Assembly: GCA_025980355.1 (NCBI GenBank)
Contig: JAICXR010000124.1
Location: 1 to 8,284 of the forward strand
From: Chloroflexota bacterium
Lineage (GTDB): Bacteria > Chloroflexota > UBA4733
Length of the DNA stretch: 8,284 bases
Direction of reading: 5' to 3'
Shown here: positions 1 through 5,698 of the stretch, one piece after another
Layout: each line of letters starts with the position of its first letter
How positions within the stretch are numbered: position 1 is the stretch's first letter
The notes under the pieces: generated by a model
Seen by the model: only the letters and a program-made list of their open reading frames with translations
Databases searched by the model: none
Told to the model about the DNA's origin: nothing
Translations under genes and position numbers: made by a program

Positions 1-1167
1 CGCCTACTGCGCGACCGTTCGGTCCTGCCGAAGATCGACTTTGCCATCGATTATTTCGAGCGCCTCGTCGGCCACGAACGCCGGGACCTCGACGCCGAGT
101 TGCTGGTGAGCTTCTTTGGCGACCACAAGCTCGCCCGCTGCCTGATCGCCGCCCTCGCCCGCTCCTATCGCTTCCGTCCGCGCCGCATCGACGAGGTGGT
201 GAGCAAGGCGTCGGCGCGCCGCCTGGCCGCCTCCGGCATCGCCGCGTCGAAATTGCTGCGCCTGGCGCTGTTCGACGAGGTCAACGAGCAGCGCGACGGC
301 TTCACGGGGATCGATGAACGGGAGGCGGCGTGGGCCGATCTCGCCCGGCGCCTGAAGATCCGCCCGGCGGAGGTCGAACGCGTGCTCTATCTCGACCTGG
401 ACGAGCACGCCGTCTTGCGGCGGGCCGGTCCACGCGCCAGAGCGGACGACGTGGCGGCCGAGTTCAACCTCGGCGTGCTGGAGGTCCTGCTGCGCCAGGC
501 CGAATCGGTGGAGTTGCGTCTGGCGACGCTGCCGCCGGGCGCCGGCGTGACGGCGCAGAAGGTCGGTGCCGCCTACGGCGTCGCGGTGACGGCCGGGGAG
601 CAGACGCTGCGGCTCAGCGGCCGGCAGGACGCGCTCGGGAACTGGTCGCGCCACGGGCGCAGACTCGCCCGTGCCACGCTGGAGCTTCTAGAGCGGGGGC
701 AGGGGAGCGTGCTGGACGGGCTGGCGACGCTGGCCCTGCCGAACCGGCGCCTGTGCTTGCGCCTGACGCCGGAGATCCTCGCCATGCTATCCGTTCCCGA
801 TCGGGGACCGGCCGATTGGCAGGACGACCTCGACGTACGCGAGGCAACATTGGAGCGCGTCAGTGCGGAAGTCCACCGGCGGCCCGGACAGTGGTCCCTC
901 CGCCGGAGGCCGGACGCCCGGGCCGGCCAAGCGGGCGTCACGTTACCGGACCTCCAGTTGCGCAAGGGCGACCAACTGGTCCTCGTGACGGCGGTGCGGT
1001 CCGTCGCGCATGCCGGCCGCGCCGTGCACCTACTCGACCGGACGGCAACGGCCGAGCCGCACGTCTTCGTCGGGCCGGATGAGACGCTGGCGCCATTACG
1101 GGAAGCTGGCGCGCCCGTTATCCACGCCGACGGCTTTGACATCGCGGCGTTAGAAGCCGCGCTCTAA
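1..1167 (+). CDS. DUF790 / Bax1-like protein, 5' end outside window
   Basis: The frame is open from base 1 and 388 residues are visible before the TAA. The N-terminal visible part (KIDFAIDYFE, then FFGDHKLARCLIAALARSYRF) resembles the DUF790 family, whose archaeal member Bax1 is the nuclease partner of the XPB DNA helicase in repair. In that family the C-terminal domain is a PD-(D/E)XK-type nuclease. Here LPDLQL is present (Asp at visible residue 317), but the following strand reads QLVLVTAVR where a catalytic Glu is expected (Thr 330), and the later Lys is not evident, so the active site may be degraded. A helicase gene would be expected just upstream, outside the window. The last 13 codons and the stop are repeated immediately downstream. 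The family call is by remembered motifs; the loss of catalysis is an inference. Confidence 0.72.
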   Translation, partial: RLLRDRSVLPKIDFAIDYFERLVGHERRDLDAELLVSFFGDHKLARCLIAALARSYRFRPRRIDEVVSKASARRLAASGIAASKLLRLALFDEVNEQRDGFTGIDEREAAWADLARRLKIRPAEVERVLYLDLDEHAVLRRAGPRARADDVAAEFNLGVLEVLLRQAESVELRLATLPPGAGVTAQKVGAAYGVAVTAGEQTLRLSGRQDALGNWSRHGRRLARATLELLERGQGSVLDGLATLALPNRRLCLRLTPEILAMLSVPDRGPADWQDDLDVREATLERVSAEVHRRPGQWSLRRRPDARAGQAGVTLPDLQLRKGDQLVLVTAVRSVAHAGRAVHLLDRTATAEPHVFVGPDETLAPLREAGAPVIHADGFDIAALEAAL

Positions 1168-1209
1168 GCCGACGGCTTTGACATCGCGGCGTTAGAAGCC
1201 GCGCTCTAA
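1126..1209. repeat. Exact 42-bp tandem duplication over the DUF790 stop codon
   Basis: Bases 1126-1167 and 1168-1209 are identical over 42 positions. The unit starts gccgacggctttg and ends gccgcgctctaa. The flanks differ (cac before copy 1, taa before copy 2; g after copy 1, a after copy 2), so the unit is exactly 42 bp. It equals 14 codons: the last 13 sense codons of the DUF790 gene plus TAA, so copy 2 restates the same peptide in frame after the stop. Each copy contains the inverted repeat CGCGGC-7-GCCGCG (1143-1161 and 1185-1203). The TAG of the opposing gene lies in the end of copy 2. With only one copy the two genes would overlap by 4 bases at their stops. Confidence 0.95.
1143..1203. 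terminator. Duplicated hairpin between convergent genes
   Basis: CGCGGC (1143-1148) pairs with GCCGCG (1156-1161) around a 7-base loop, and the same structure recurs at 1185-1203 in the second repeat copy. An alternative fold pairs TTAGA with TCTAA (1150-1154 with 1163-1167, and 1192-1196 with 1205-1209). The repeat junction also creates AAGCC-GAC-GGCTT (1166-1178) followed by one more T. The site lies between two converging genes, where a bidirectional terminator would be useful. There is no real T tract, so intrinsic termination is uncertain. Confidence 0.35.
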
Positions 1210-1511
1210 ACCCCCGGCCGCGTCGTGTCGTCGACCTTCAGCCGTTCGGAGCGAACGGTCGCCTGCACGCTTTCGGTCTCCTTGCGGACGGCGCGTAGGA
1301 CGCGCACCTCTTCCAGCAGGATCGGCTCCTTCGACACCGTGACGTCCTCCTCCCGTACCGGCAAGCGTACCGACCAGCCACCGGCGTGGGCGTCGACGGC
1401 CGCTTCCAGCGGCAGTGGCCTGGTGGATGCCGGTTCCCGATGGTCAGCACCATCCGCCGCGGTCTGTCCCACCGAAGCAGGAGTCGTTTTGCCGGACGAT
1501 CTGCCAAGCAT
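1206..1511 (-). CDS. Short DUF2382 (YsnF/AvaK-type) domain protein
   Basis: This is a 101-residue protein with one DUF2382-like unit at about residues 45-95: the strand SVRLPVREEDVTV is followed by LLEEVRVLRAVRKETESVQATV and SERLKV, the alternating acidic and basic strand pattern typical of the family. The first 44 residues are low-complexity (Ala, Thr, Pro, Gly) and probably disordered. I chose the ATG at 1511 because AGAAAGGGAAAG lies just before it; the frame could extend upstream to 1637, but that would overlap the preceding gene by about 100 bases with atypical Arg/Pro-rich sequence. It follows the longer DUF2382 gene by 28 bases, so co-transcription is likely. DUF2382 proteins are often stress-linked in bacteria; the biochemical role is unknown and nothing here fixes it. 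Confidence 0.7.
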   Translation of the reverse strand: MLGRSSGKTTPASVGQTAADGADHREPASTRPLPLEAAVDAHAGGWSVRLPVREEDVTVSKEPILLEEVRVLRAVRKETESVQATVRSERLKVDDTTRPGV

Positions 1512-1539
1512 CGCTTTCCCTTTCTGCACCGGGCGTGCC

Positions 1540-2322
1540 TCAGCCGAGCGCCCGGCGCACGAGGTGCTCCAGAAAGCCGGCCTCGGCCGGTTCCGCGCCT
1601 TCCGAGGTGGCAGCCACTTCGCCTCGCGCGGCTTCATCCTTGGCGTCCGGATAGACCTCGTGGACTAGGCCCGTTTGCTGCGGATCGTCGACCACCACGC
1701 GCTCGCGCCGTAGCGTCTCCTCGAAAAGACGTCGTTCGCTCGTTTCGACGCGCCGGATGCGCAGCTGTTCGCGCATCACCAGCCGTTTCACCACGACGAG
1801 TTGCTCCTCATAGACCGGGACGACGAGGACGCCATCGTCGTCCCACGGCGCGACCCGCTCCTTCACGGCCTCGCCGATTGGGACGTGCTCGACCTCAACC
1901 TCCTCGCGCATGGCGTCGACGGCCAGCCGGCCCGGAAACTCCTCGAGCGCCGTATGCACTTCGACTTCGCCAACCGTGTGGAGCTCTTTGTGCGGCACCA
2001 GGCGCTCTTCGTGGAGATGGAGCGTGTCGATCAGCTCGGCGTCGGCCGGCGCCGCGTTCACCGACCCGTCCGTCGCCGGGCCCGCCGTCCACTGGTGCAA
2101 TTCCGCCAGGGTGCACGTTAGGATGACCGTTCCGTCGTCGCGAAGACCCCGGATGAGCGTCAGCGGCAGCAGCAGGTGCTCCGCGCTCGAGGTCGGCGCG
2201 ATGCGCAGGAATTGGGGCCGCCCCTCGCTATCGTTGTCCACACCCACGACGTGGCCGGCCAGGCCATCGGTACACTGGACGGCCGCTCCTCGCCGGGTGC
2301 GCCTGGTTGGCATTGTGGCCAT
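1540..2322 (-). CDS. Two-repeat DUF2382 protein with PRC-barrel-like N-terminus
   Basis: This is a 260-residue, acidic, soluble protein. Residues 12-75 (GLAGHVVGVDNDSEGRPQFL, then LLLPLTLIRGLRDDGTVIL) look like a PRC-barrel-type beta domain, which commonly precedes DUF2382. Two DUF2382-like units follow, at about 98-152 (TLHLHEERLVPHKE to EVEVEHVPIG) and 165-213 (VLVVPVYEEQLVVVKR to RERVVVDD). The tail from 225 is Ala/Glu-rich, with a short amphipathic end (FLEHLVRRAL). GGGGAGG lies upstream; it is 3 bases from the ATG at 2322 and 12 bases from an in-frame ATG at 2313, so the start is uncertain by three codons. The gene is followed after 28 bases by the short DUF2382 gene, so the pair may be a duplicated family acting together. 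The family call is fairly sure; function is unknown. Confidence 0.78.
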   Translation of the reverse strand: MATMPTRRTRRGAAVQCTDGLAGHVVGVDNDSEGRPQFLRIAPTSSAEHLLLPLTLIRGLRDDGTVILTCTLAELHQWTAGPATDGSVNAAPADAELIDTLHLHEERLVPHKELHTVGEVEVHTALEEFPGRLAVDAMREEVEVEHVPIGEAVKERVAPWDDDGVLVVPVYEEQLVVVKRLVMREQLRIRRVETSERRLFEETLRRERVVVDDPQQTGLVHEVYPDAKDEAARGEVAATSEGAEPAEAGFLEHLVRRALG

Positions 2323-2370
2323 TCGCCTCCCCTTTCATCAGCACCGATTGCCAGGCTCGTCGCGCAATTT

Positions 2371-2398
2371 CTGGGCCAACCGGCGCTGCCGGCACCAG
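2371..2398 (-). terminator. Hairpin just after the ThDP-protein stop
   Basis: Read on the - strand, CTGG-tg-CCGGC-agc-GCCGG-ttggc-CCAG begins two bases after the TGA at 2400-2402. The inner 5-bp stem is perfect with a 3-base loop, and the outer CTGG/CCAG pair closes over an asymmetric internal loop. It is followed by AAATTGCG rather than a T run, so it may be an mRNA 3' end or processing structure rather than a strong intrinsic terminator. It lies in the 77-base gap before the DUF2382 gene and could lower downstream expression. Confidence 0.35.
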
Positions 2399-2399
2399 C

Positions 2400-2948
2400 T
2401 CAGGTCCACTCCGCGGCGATCAGTATGGCCACCGGCCTGCTTTCCCTCTCCGCTTGGGCCAGCGCCGCCGTAAACAGTTCGGTGTCGGCCGGCGAGCGCG
2501 CGATCCGGTAGTGGATCTGCCACGCGGCGAGGAGCGGTTCCAGATAGTGCGCGGCAGTATCCGCCGACAACCCATCCGGCTGCCAGCCTCGGTAGCCGAT
2601 CACGAGCAGCAGCGGCAGCCGGAGCCACAACGCCAGGCCGCGGATGGAATCGCCGGACTCGAAGAAGCCGGTACTCTGGATCACCACCGCCGGTTTTTTG
2701 CCGGCGACGAACAGCCCGGCCGCGACGCCGAAGCTCTCCCCTTCGCGGCACACCTGCACCAGTTCGATCTCGGCGTCGCTCCGGACCACGTCATAGAGCA
2801 GGGCCGACTCGCTGTCCGGCAACCAGACGAGGTGGGTGACGCCCGCGCGTTTCAGGCTCGCCAGCACGGCCGCGGTGTCCAGCGCGCCGGATATGGCGGG
2901 CACGTCCGCCGATAGCGGCGTCACGACGACATCCTGTATCTTTCCCAT
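2400..2948 (-). CDS. ThDP-binding PYR-domain protein, ComD / phosphonopyruvate decarboxylase-like alpha subunit
   Basis: This is a 182-residue protein that matches only the pyrimidine-binding (PYR) half of thiamine-diphosphate decarboxylases of the sulfopyruvate (ComD) and phosphonopyruvate type. Visible signatures are VCREGESFGVAAGL (residues 66-79), where Glu 69 aligns with the Glu that activates the cofactor, then AGKKPAVVIQSTGF and RLPLLLVIGYRGW. The separate PP-binding half (ComE-like beta subunit) is absent from both sides of the gene in this window, so it would need a partner encoded elsewhere. The substrate cannot be told from the sequence: sulfopyruvate, phosphonopyruvate or another 2-oxo acid. 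The ATG at 2948 is chosen for GGGAGG four bases upstream; an in-frame extension reaching 3005 looks unlike the family. It probably leads the DUF2382 genes in one transcript. Confidence 0.8.
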   Translation of the reverse strand: MGKIQDVVVTPLSADVPAISGALDTAAVLASLKRAGVTHLVWLPDSESALLYDVVRSDAEIELVQVCREGESFGVAAGLFVAGKKPAVVIQSTGFFESGDSIRGLALWLRLPLLLVIGYRGWQPDGLSADTAAHYLEPLLAAWQIHYRIARSPADTELFTAALAQAERESRPVAILIAAEWT

Positions 2949-3129
2949 TGCGCCTCCCGGCGCGCACCCGGTACCCCTGTCGTCTGCCCACGCAGAGACA
3001 GACACGCATCAGGCCCTCGTCAGGGCGCGCTTCTTTCCCGCCAGTGTACAGCCTCTCGCCCGCTCCGTGGCCCGATAACCGTCCGGCACGGTACGATTGG
3101 TCGGAGACAGAACAGGAAGGAGAGCGACC
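2949..3129. promoter_or_regulatory. Divergent intergenic region between ThDP-protein gene and rplY
   Basis: These 181 bases separate two divergent genes and must hold a promoter for each. Candidates are weak: TACGAT (3092-3097) as a -10 for rplY and, on the - strand, TACACT (3048-3043) as a -10 for the ThDP gene; neither has a convincing -35 at 16-18 bases. GCCCT-cgtc-AGGGC (3013-3026) is a small perfect hairpin that would fall in the leader of the - strand transcript. I see no known riboswitch or bL25 autoregulatory element. Confidence 0.3.
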
Positions 3130-3750
3130 ATGGCAACACTCACTTTGGAGGCGACCGTTCGCACCGTGCTCGGCAAGAAGGTGAAGCGCCTGCGCCAGGC
3201 CGGCCTGGTGCCGGCGAATATCTATGGCCATAACCGCCCGTCGGAGGCGGTGCAGATCCCGCGGCGCGAGTTGGAACTGGTGGCCCGAGAGGCCGGAAGC
3301 AGCGGTATGGTGGAACTGCGTGTCGCCGGTGAACGCGAGGTCCGCAACGTCCTCGTTCGCCGCCTCACCTACAACGCCGTGACGCGCCGGCCGGTCCACG
3401 CCGACCTCTACCAGGTGCGCATGGACGAGCCGATCGTGGCCGAAGTGCCGATCCATCTGACCGGGGAAGCGCCGGCCGTGCGGGCGGAAAACGGGAACGT
3501 CCTGGCCTTGCTGAGCCACATTCGTGTCCGGGCATTGCCAGGCGATATGCCGGCGGCGATTACGGTGGATCTCTCCGGCCTCGCCCACGTCGACGATGCC
3601 ATCGCCGTGCGCGATCTGCAGTTGCCGGCCGGCGTCGAATCGCTGGCGGACCCGGACGAGCTGGTCACCAAGGTCAACGCCCCACGCGTCGTCGTGGAGG
3701 AGGTGCCGGTCGAGGTCGTCACCGAAGCCCCGCCGGCAGCCGCCGAATAG
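3130..3750 (+). CDS. rplY: Large-subunit ribosomal protein bL25, CTC/TL5 two-domain form
   Basis: bL25 binds 5S rRNA in the large ribosomal subunit; the longer CTC/TL5 form is linked to general stress in some bacteria. The protein has 206 residues, right for the two-domain form. Residues 1-92 are the 5S-binding domain (GKKVKRLRQAGLVPANIYG, then RRLTYNAVTRRPVHADLYQV), residues about 97-187 the beta-rich TL5 C-terminal domain (VPIHLTGEAPAV, then VDLSGLAHVDDAIAVRDL), and the last 20 form an acidic Pro/Ala/Glu tail. The ATG at 3130 starts the conserved MATLTLEA and follows GGAAGGAGAG at good spacing; an earlier in-frame start at 3097 is rejected. In many bacteria this gene precedes pth; here it does not. 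A strong hairpin follows 14 bases after the stop. Confidence 0.96.
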   Translation: MATLTLEATVRTVLGKKVKRLRQAGLVPANIYGHNRPSEAVQIPRRELELVAREAGSSGMVELRVAGEREVRNVLVRRLTYNAVTRRPVHADLYQVRMDEPIVAEVPIHLTGEAPAVRAENGNVLALLSHIRVRALPGDMPAAITVDLSGLAHVDDAIAVRDLQLPAGVESLADPDELVTKVNAPRVVVEEVPVEVVTEAPPAAAE

Positions 3751-3763
3751 CCGAGAAAGCCAT

Positions 3764-3803
3764 GGCCGGACCGCGAGGGGCACGCCTCCCTGGCGGTCCG
3801 GCC
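3764..3803 (+). terminator. Perfect 11-bp stem hairpin after rplY
   Basis: GGCCGGACCGC (3764-3774) pairs perfectly with GCGGTCCGGCC (3793-3803) around an 18-base loop that itself contains GAGG and CCTC. It begins 14 bases after the rplY stop. There is no T tract downstream (cagggcacg follows), so it may act as a GC-rich terminator without a U run, a pause or an mRNA-stabilising 3' end. The pairing is seen directly; the role is inferred. Confidence 0.6.
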
Positions 3804-3832
3804 CAGGGCACGCGAGTCACGCCGGTCGCTTC

Positions 3833-3861
3833 TTGCGTCCCAGACCCGGCGACCGTAAGAT
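3833..3861 (+). promoter_or_regulatory. Candidate sigma70-type promoter for the small-gene pair
   Basis: TTGCGT (3833-3838) and TAAGAT (3856-3861) are separated by exactly 17 bases, after the rplY hairpin and 80 bases before the 77-residue gene. Matches to consensus are 3 of 6 and 4 of 6, so this is plausible rather than strong. The leader would contain GCGACG-7-CGTCGC (3875-3893), a small hairpin. Confidence 0.4.
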
Positions 3862-3941
3862 CGAGGCACTCCGCGCGACGGTCCAGTCGTCGCCGCATCC
3901 TTATCGCTATCCTCGCCGGCTAGCAGTGATAGGAGCGTTCC

Positions 3942-4175
3942 ATGCACCGCATTCTCGTCGCCAATCGCCACGGCCATCAGGTGGTGGAGTGGGAGACGAC
4001 CGACACGGAGGAGGCCCGACAACAGATCGCCGCCGCCGAGCGCATCCTCCGCGAAGCGCGGGACAAGGGCTGCCTGGTCTCGCGCAAGGAAGGTGGCCAG
4101 CACGTGCTGGATACGCGTCCCTTCGACCCGCAGGTTGAGGAGTACCAGATCGTTGCCCCCATCGCCGGCGGCTAA
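3942..4175 (+). CDS. Unknown 77-residue protein ending in Gly-Gly, possible ubiquitin-like beta-grasp fold
   Basis: I do not recognise a named family. AGGAGCG lies seven bases before the ATG, and the codon use is like its neighbours, so the gene is very likely real. The residue pattern suggests strand (3-8, RILVAN), strand (12-19, HQVVEWET), a long helix (21-42, DTEEARQQIAAAERILREAR), strand (44-49), strand (53-58, QHVLDT) and a final strand (66-73, EEYQIVAP), followed by Ile-Ala-Gly-Gly at the C-terminus. Strand-strand-helix-strand-strand with a terminal Gly-Gly is the layout of ubiquitin-like modifiers and sulfur carriers such as MoaD and ThiS. There is no E1/ThiF or JAB gene in the window, so a conjugation or sulfur-carrier role is conjecture. 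The next gene starts 31 bases later and is probably co-transcribed. Confidence 0.8.
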   Translation: MHRILVANRHGHQVVEWETTDTEEARQQIAAAERILREARDKGCLVSRKEGGQHVLDTRPFDPQVEEYQIVAPIAGG

Positions 4176-4206
4176 GCCCGCCGTTTGGTGGCGTCGATGG
4201 CTCCGC

Positions 4207-4662
4207 ATGCCGGGTCCCGATAGCCCGGGCGACCCGATCCTTGGCGCGATCGAACAGCCGTGGCGTTCCCGGTGGGACCATTTGCCGCGCCGTGATCCCG
4301 GTCCCAACTTGAGCGCGGCGGAGCGCCGTCAGGCCCGGGTGCGGGCGCGCGAGGTGGCGCGCCTGACCTTGGGCGATGCGCTCTGGACGCGGGCCCAACG
4401 GGACGGGTATCTGGACCTCCGCTCCGGTACCTTCCCCGGCGTCACCTATCGCCTGCGCGTCGGGTTGCGCATCGAGGTGCGATGTGACCCGGGCGTCACC
4501 TCGCCGTGGCTCTATCCCTACCTCTGCATCAATCCCAGCTATCCCTTACCGGAAGAAGAGTTTTTCGCCCAACTCTACCTCTACGTGCGCGACCGGGAGG
4601 ACATCGTCATCCGTGTCGCCGCCCCGCAGCCGTGGGACCAGACCCTGGGGCGGACGTTCTAG
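4207..4662 (+). CDS. Unknown 151-residue protein
   Basis: I do not recognise the family. The ATG at 4207 is the first reasonable start after the preceding gene; the ribosome site is weak (GGTGG about 15 bases upstream), so translation may be coupled to the 77-residue gene 31 bases before it. Residues 1-30 are Pro/Gly/Arg-rich, 37-65 form a basic helix (SAAERRQARVRAREVARL), then come strands around YLDLRSGTFPG, VTYRLRVGLRIEVRC and PWLYPYLCINPSYPLP, a helix EEEFFAQLYLYVRD and a last strand EDIVIRVAAP. Two Cys residues are present, one in the YLCINPSYP segment. There is no signal peptide or membrane helix. A very loose resemblance to the Cys-bearing region of E2-like folds is noted only because its neighbour looks ubiquitin-like; the strands before the Cys are too few for a normal E2. 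Confidence 0.72.
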   Translation: MPGPDSPGDPILGAIEQPWRSRWDHLPRRDPGPNLSAAERRQARVRAREVARLTLGDALWTRAQRDGYLDLRSGTFPGVTYRLRVGLRIEVRCDPGVTSPWLYPYLCINPSYPLPEEEFFAQLYLYVRDREDIVIRVAAPQPWDQTLGRTF

Positions 4663-4683
4663 TTCACCAGCGCCCGCGCCAGG
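4644..4683. terminator. Shared hairpin centred on two convergent stop codons
   Basis: CCTGGGGCGGACG (4644-4656) and CGCCCGCGCCAGG (4671-4683) form a 13-position stem with two mismatches (4649/4678 G-G and 4654/4673). The second is A-C in the + strand RNA but a U-G wobble in the - strand RNA. The 14-base loop holds both stops, TAG at 4660-4662 on + and TGA at 4666-4664 on -. The centre falls between 4663 and 4664. A bidirectional terminator is the natural reading, although no T tract follows on either side. Confidence 0.5.
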
Positions 4684-5653
4684 CCGGCACGATCGACTCC
4701 GCCCCGGCACGCGCCCATGTGGCGAAGTCGACGAGTGTGTAGAGCAGCAGGAGCGGCCAGCGGCGGGGTGGGAACGCCAGGCGCACCGCCGGCGGTGCCG
4801 CCCGGATATAGCCGATCCGCCGCCACCAGCCGGTAGCCAGGGCGATCAGCCAGAGGAGGCGGGCCGGCCGGCGTAGTCGCCCCGGCGTGAGGGGCAGGAC
4901 CACGAAGACGACGCCAATGATCATCGATTGGATGCCCTGGCGGACCACGGTCCAGTCGCGAAAGCGCCGGCCGACGAGCACCAGATTGCGCAACCAGCGC
5001 GCGCGCTGGCGGCTGTAGTCGCGCAGGTCCGTTGCCAATCCGACCGGCATGCGACTGGACCGGACGAACCGACTGCCGACGCCGGCCGCCCGCAGCCTGC
5101 AGGCCAGGGTGTAATCGGTGCCGGTCGCGGCGTCCCAGGCGAAGCCGCCGGCCCGGACCGCCGCGGAGCGGGTGAGCGCGGCGTTGCTGCCCAGCATCCC
5201 CGGCGAAAGGTCCGGGATGGCGGCGTCGCCGGCGATCTCCAGCGCCCATTGATAGGCAACGATCGGCAGCGACCGCAACCCCGGCAGCGGCTCGCGGGCG
5301 CCGGTGGCGGCCTCCGCCTCGCCCGCCAGAATCGGGCGGAGCGTCGCGGCGACCGCCTCCTCCGTTGGGCGCGCATCGGCATCGGTGAGAAACAGGAGGT
5401 CGCCGCGACAGGCCCGGAAGCACCGTGCCAGGGCGCGCTGCTTGCCTTCTCCGGGCGATTGTTCCAACACCACGACGTTCGGCATCCGAAAACGGACCGC
5501 TTCCGCAAAGCTGCCGTCCGGGCCGCCGGCGCAGAGCACCAGCTCGCGCGGCTGGTACGCTAGGGCCTGAAAGGCGGCGACCAGTCCGCCGATCTGGCCC
5601 CGCTCCCTCCAGACCGGCACGAGCACGCTCAGAACGGGCTGGTCGTCCGACAC
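4664..5653 (-). CDS. Membrane-anchored family 2 glycosyltransferase
   Basis: This is a 329-residue GT-A fold glycosyltransferase, predicted to transfer a sugar from a nucleotide-sugar at the inner face of the membrane. Residues 7-15 are the first strand (VLSVLVPVW), the nucleotide- and metal-binding Asp motif is LTDADA (Asp 91 and 93), MLGSNAALTR (153-162) and GTDYTLACRL (178-187, Asp 180 in the usual ED position) form the acceptor region, and QRARW (216-220) is the QxxRW motif of processive or lipid-linked members. Three hydrophobic segments follow at about 243-256, 264-277 and 299-314. The GTG at 5653 is chosen because AGGAGAT lies just before it; a TTG start at 5674 is possible. It follows the phosphorylase gene by 71 bases on the same strand. 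Acceptor and product are unknown. Confidence 0.87.
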   Translation of the reverse strand: MSDDQPVLSVLVPVWRERGQIGGLVAAFQALAYQPRELVLCAGGPDGSFAEAVRFRMPNVVVLEQSPGEGKQRALARCFRACRGDLLFLTDADARPTEEAVAATLRPILAGEAEAATGAREPLPGLRSLPIVAYQWALEIAGDAAIPDLSPGMLGSNAALTRSAAVRAGGFAWDAATGTDYTLACRLRAAGVGSRFVRSSRMPVGLATDLRDYSRQRARWLRNLVLVGRRFRDWTVVRQGIQSMIIGVVFVVLPLTPGRLRRPARLLWLIALATGWWRRIGYIRAAPPAVRLAFPPRRWPLLLLYTLVDFATWARAGAESIVPAWRGRW

Positions 5654-5689
5654 GTCATCTCCTCGCGCAAGCAAGCATCCGAGAGAGGC

Positions 5690-5695
5690 ACTATA
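5690..5695 (-). promoter_or_regulatory. Candidate -10 box for the glycosyltransferase gene
   Basis: TATAGT on the - strand matches the -10 consensus at 5 of 6 positions and stands out in GC-rich surroundings. It lies 37 bases before the GTG start. The bases 17 upstream (TACCGT, 5718-5713) are a poor -35 and are inside the loop of the hairpin at 5699-5729. If used, the glycosyltransferase would have its own promoter besides read-through from the phosphorylase gene. Confidence 0.35.
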
Positions 5696-5698
5696 ACG

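Noticed and set aside
4..654. Open frame of 216 codons on the - strand inside the DUF790 gene
   Set aside because: It is antisense to a gene with recognisable family motifs, and its residues (Arg, Gln, Ala, Gly runs) look like the shadow of high-GC coding on the other strand.
1512..1637. N-terminal extension of the short DUF2382 protein to an ATG at 1637
   Set aside because: It would overlap the preceding gene by about 100 bases with basic, Pro-rich sequence, while the ATG at 1511 has a good ribosome site.
2791..3783. Open frame of 330 codons on the - strand across rplY and the start of the ThDP-protein gene
   Set aside because: It runs antisense to all of rplY and out of frame through the ThDP gene, with no ribosome site and His/Arg/Gly-rich sequence unlike a real protein.
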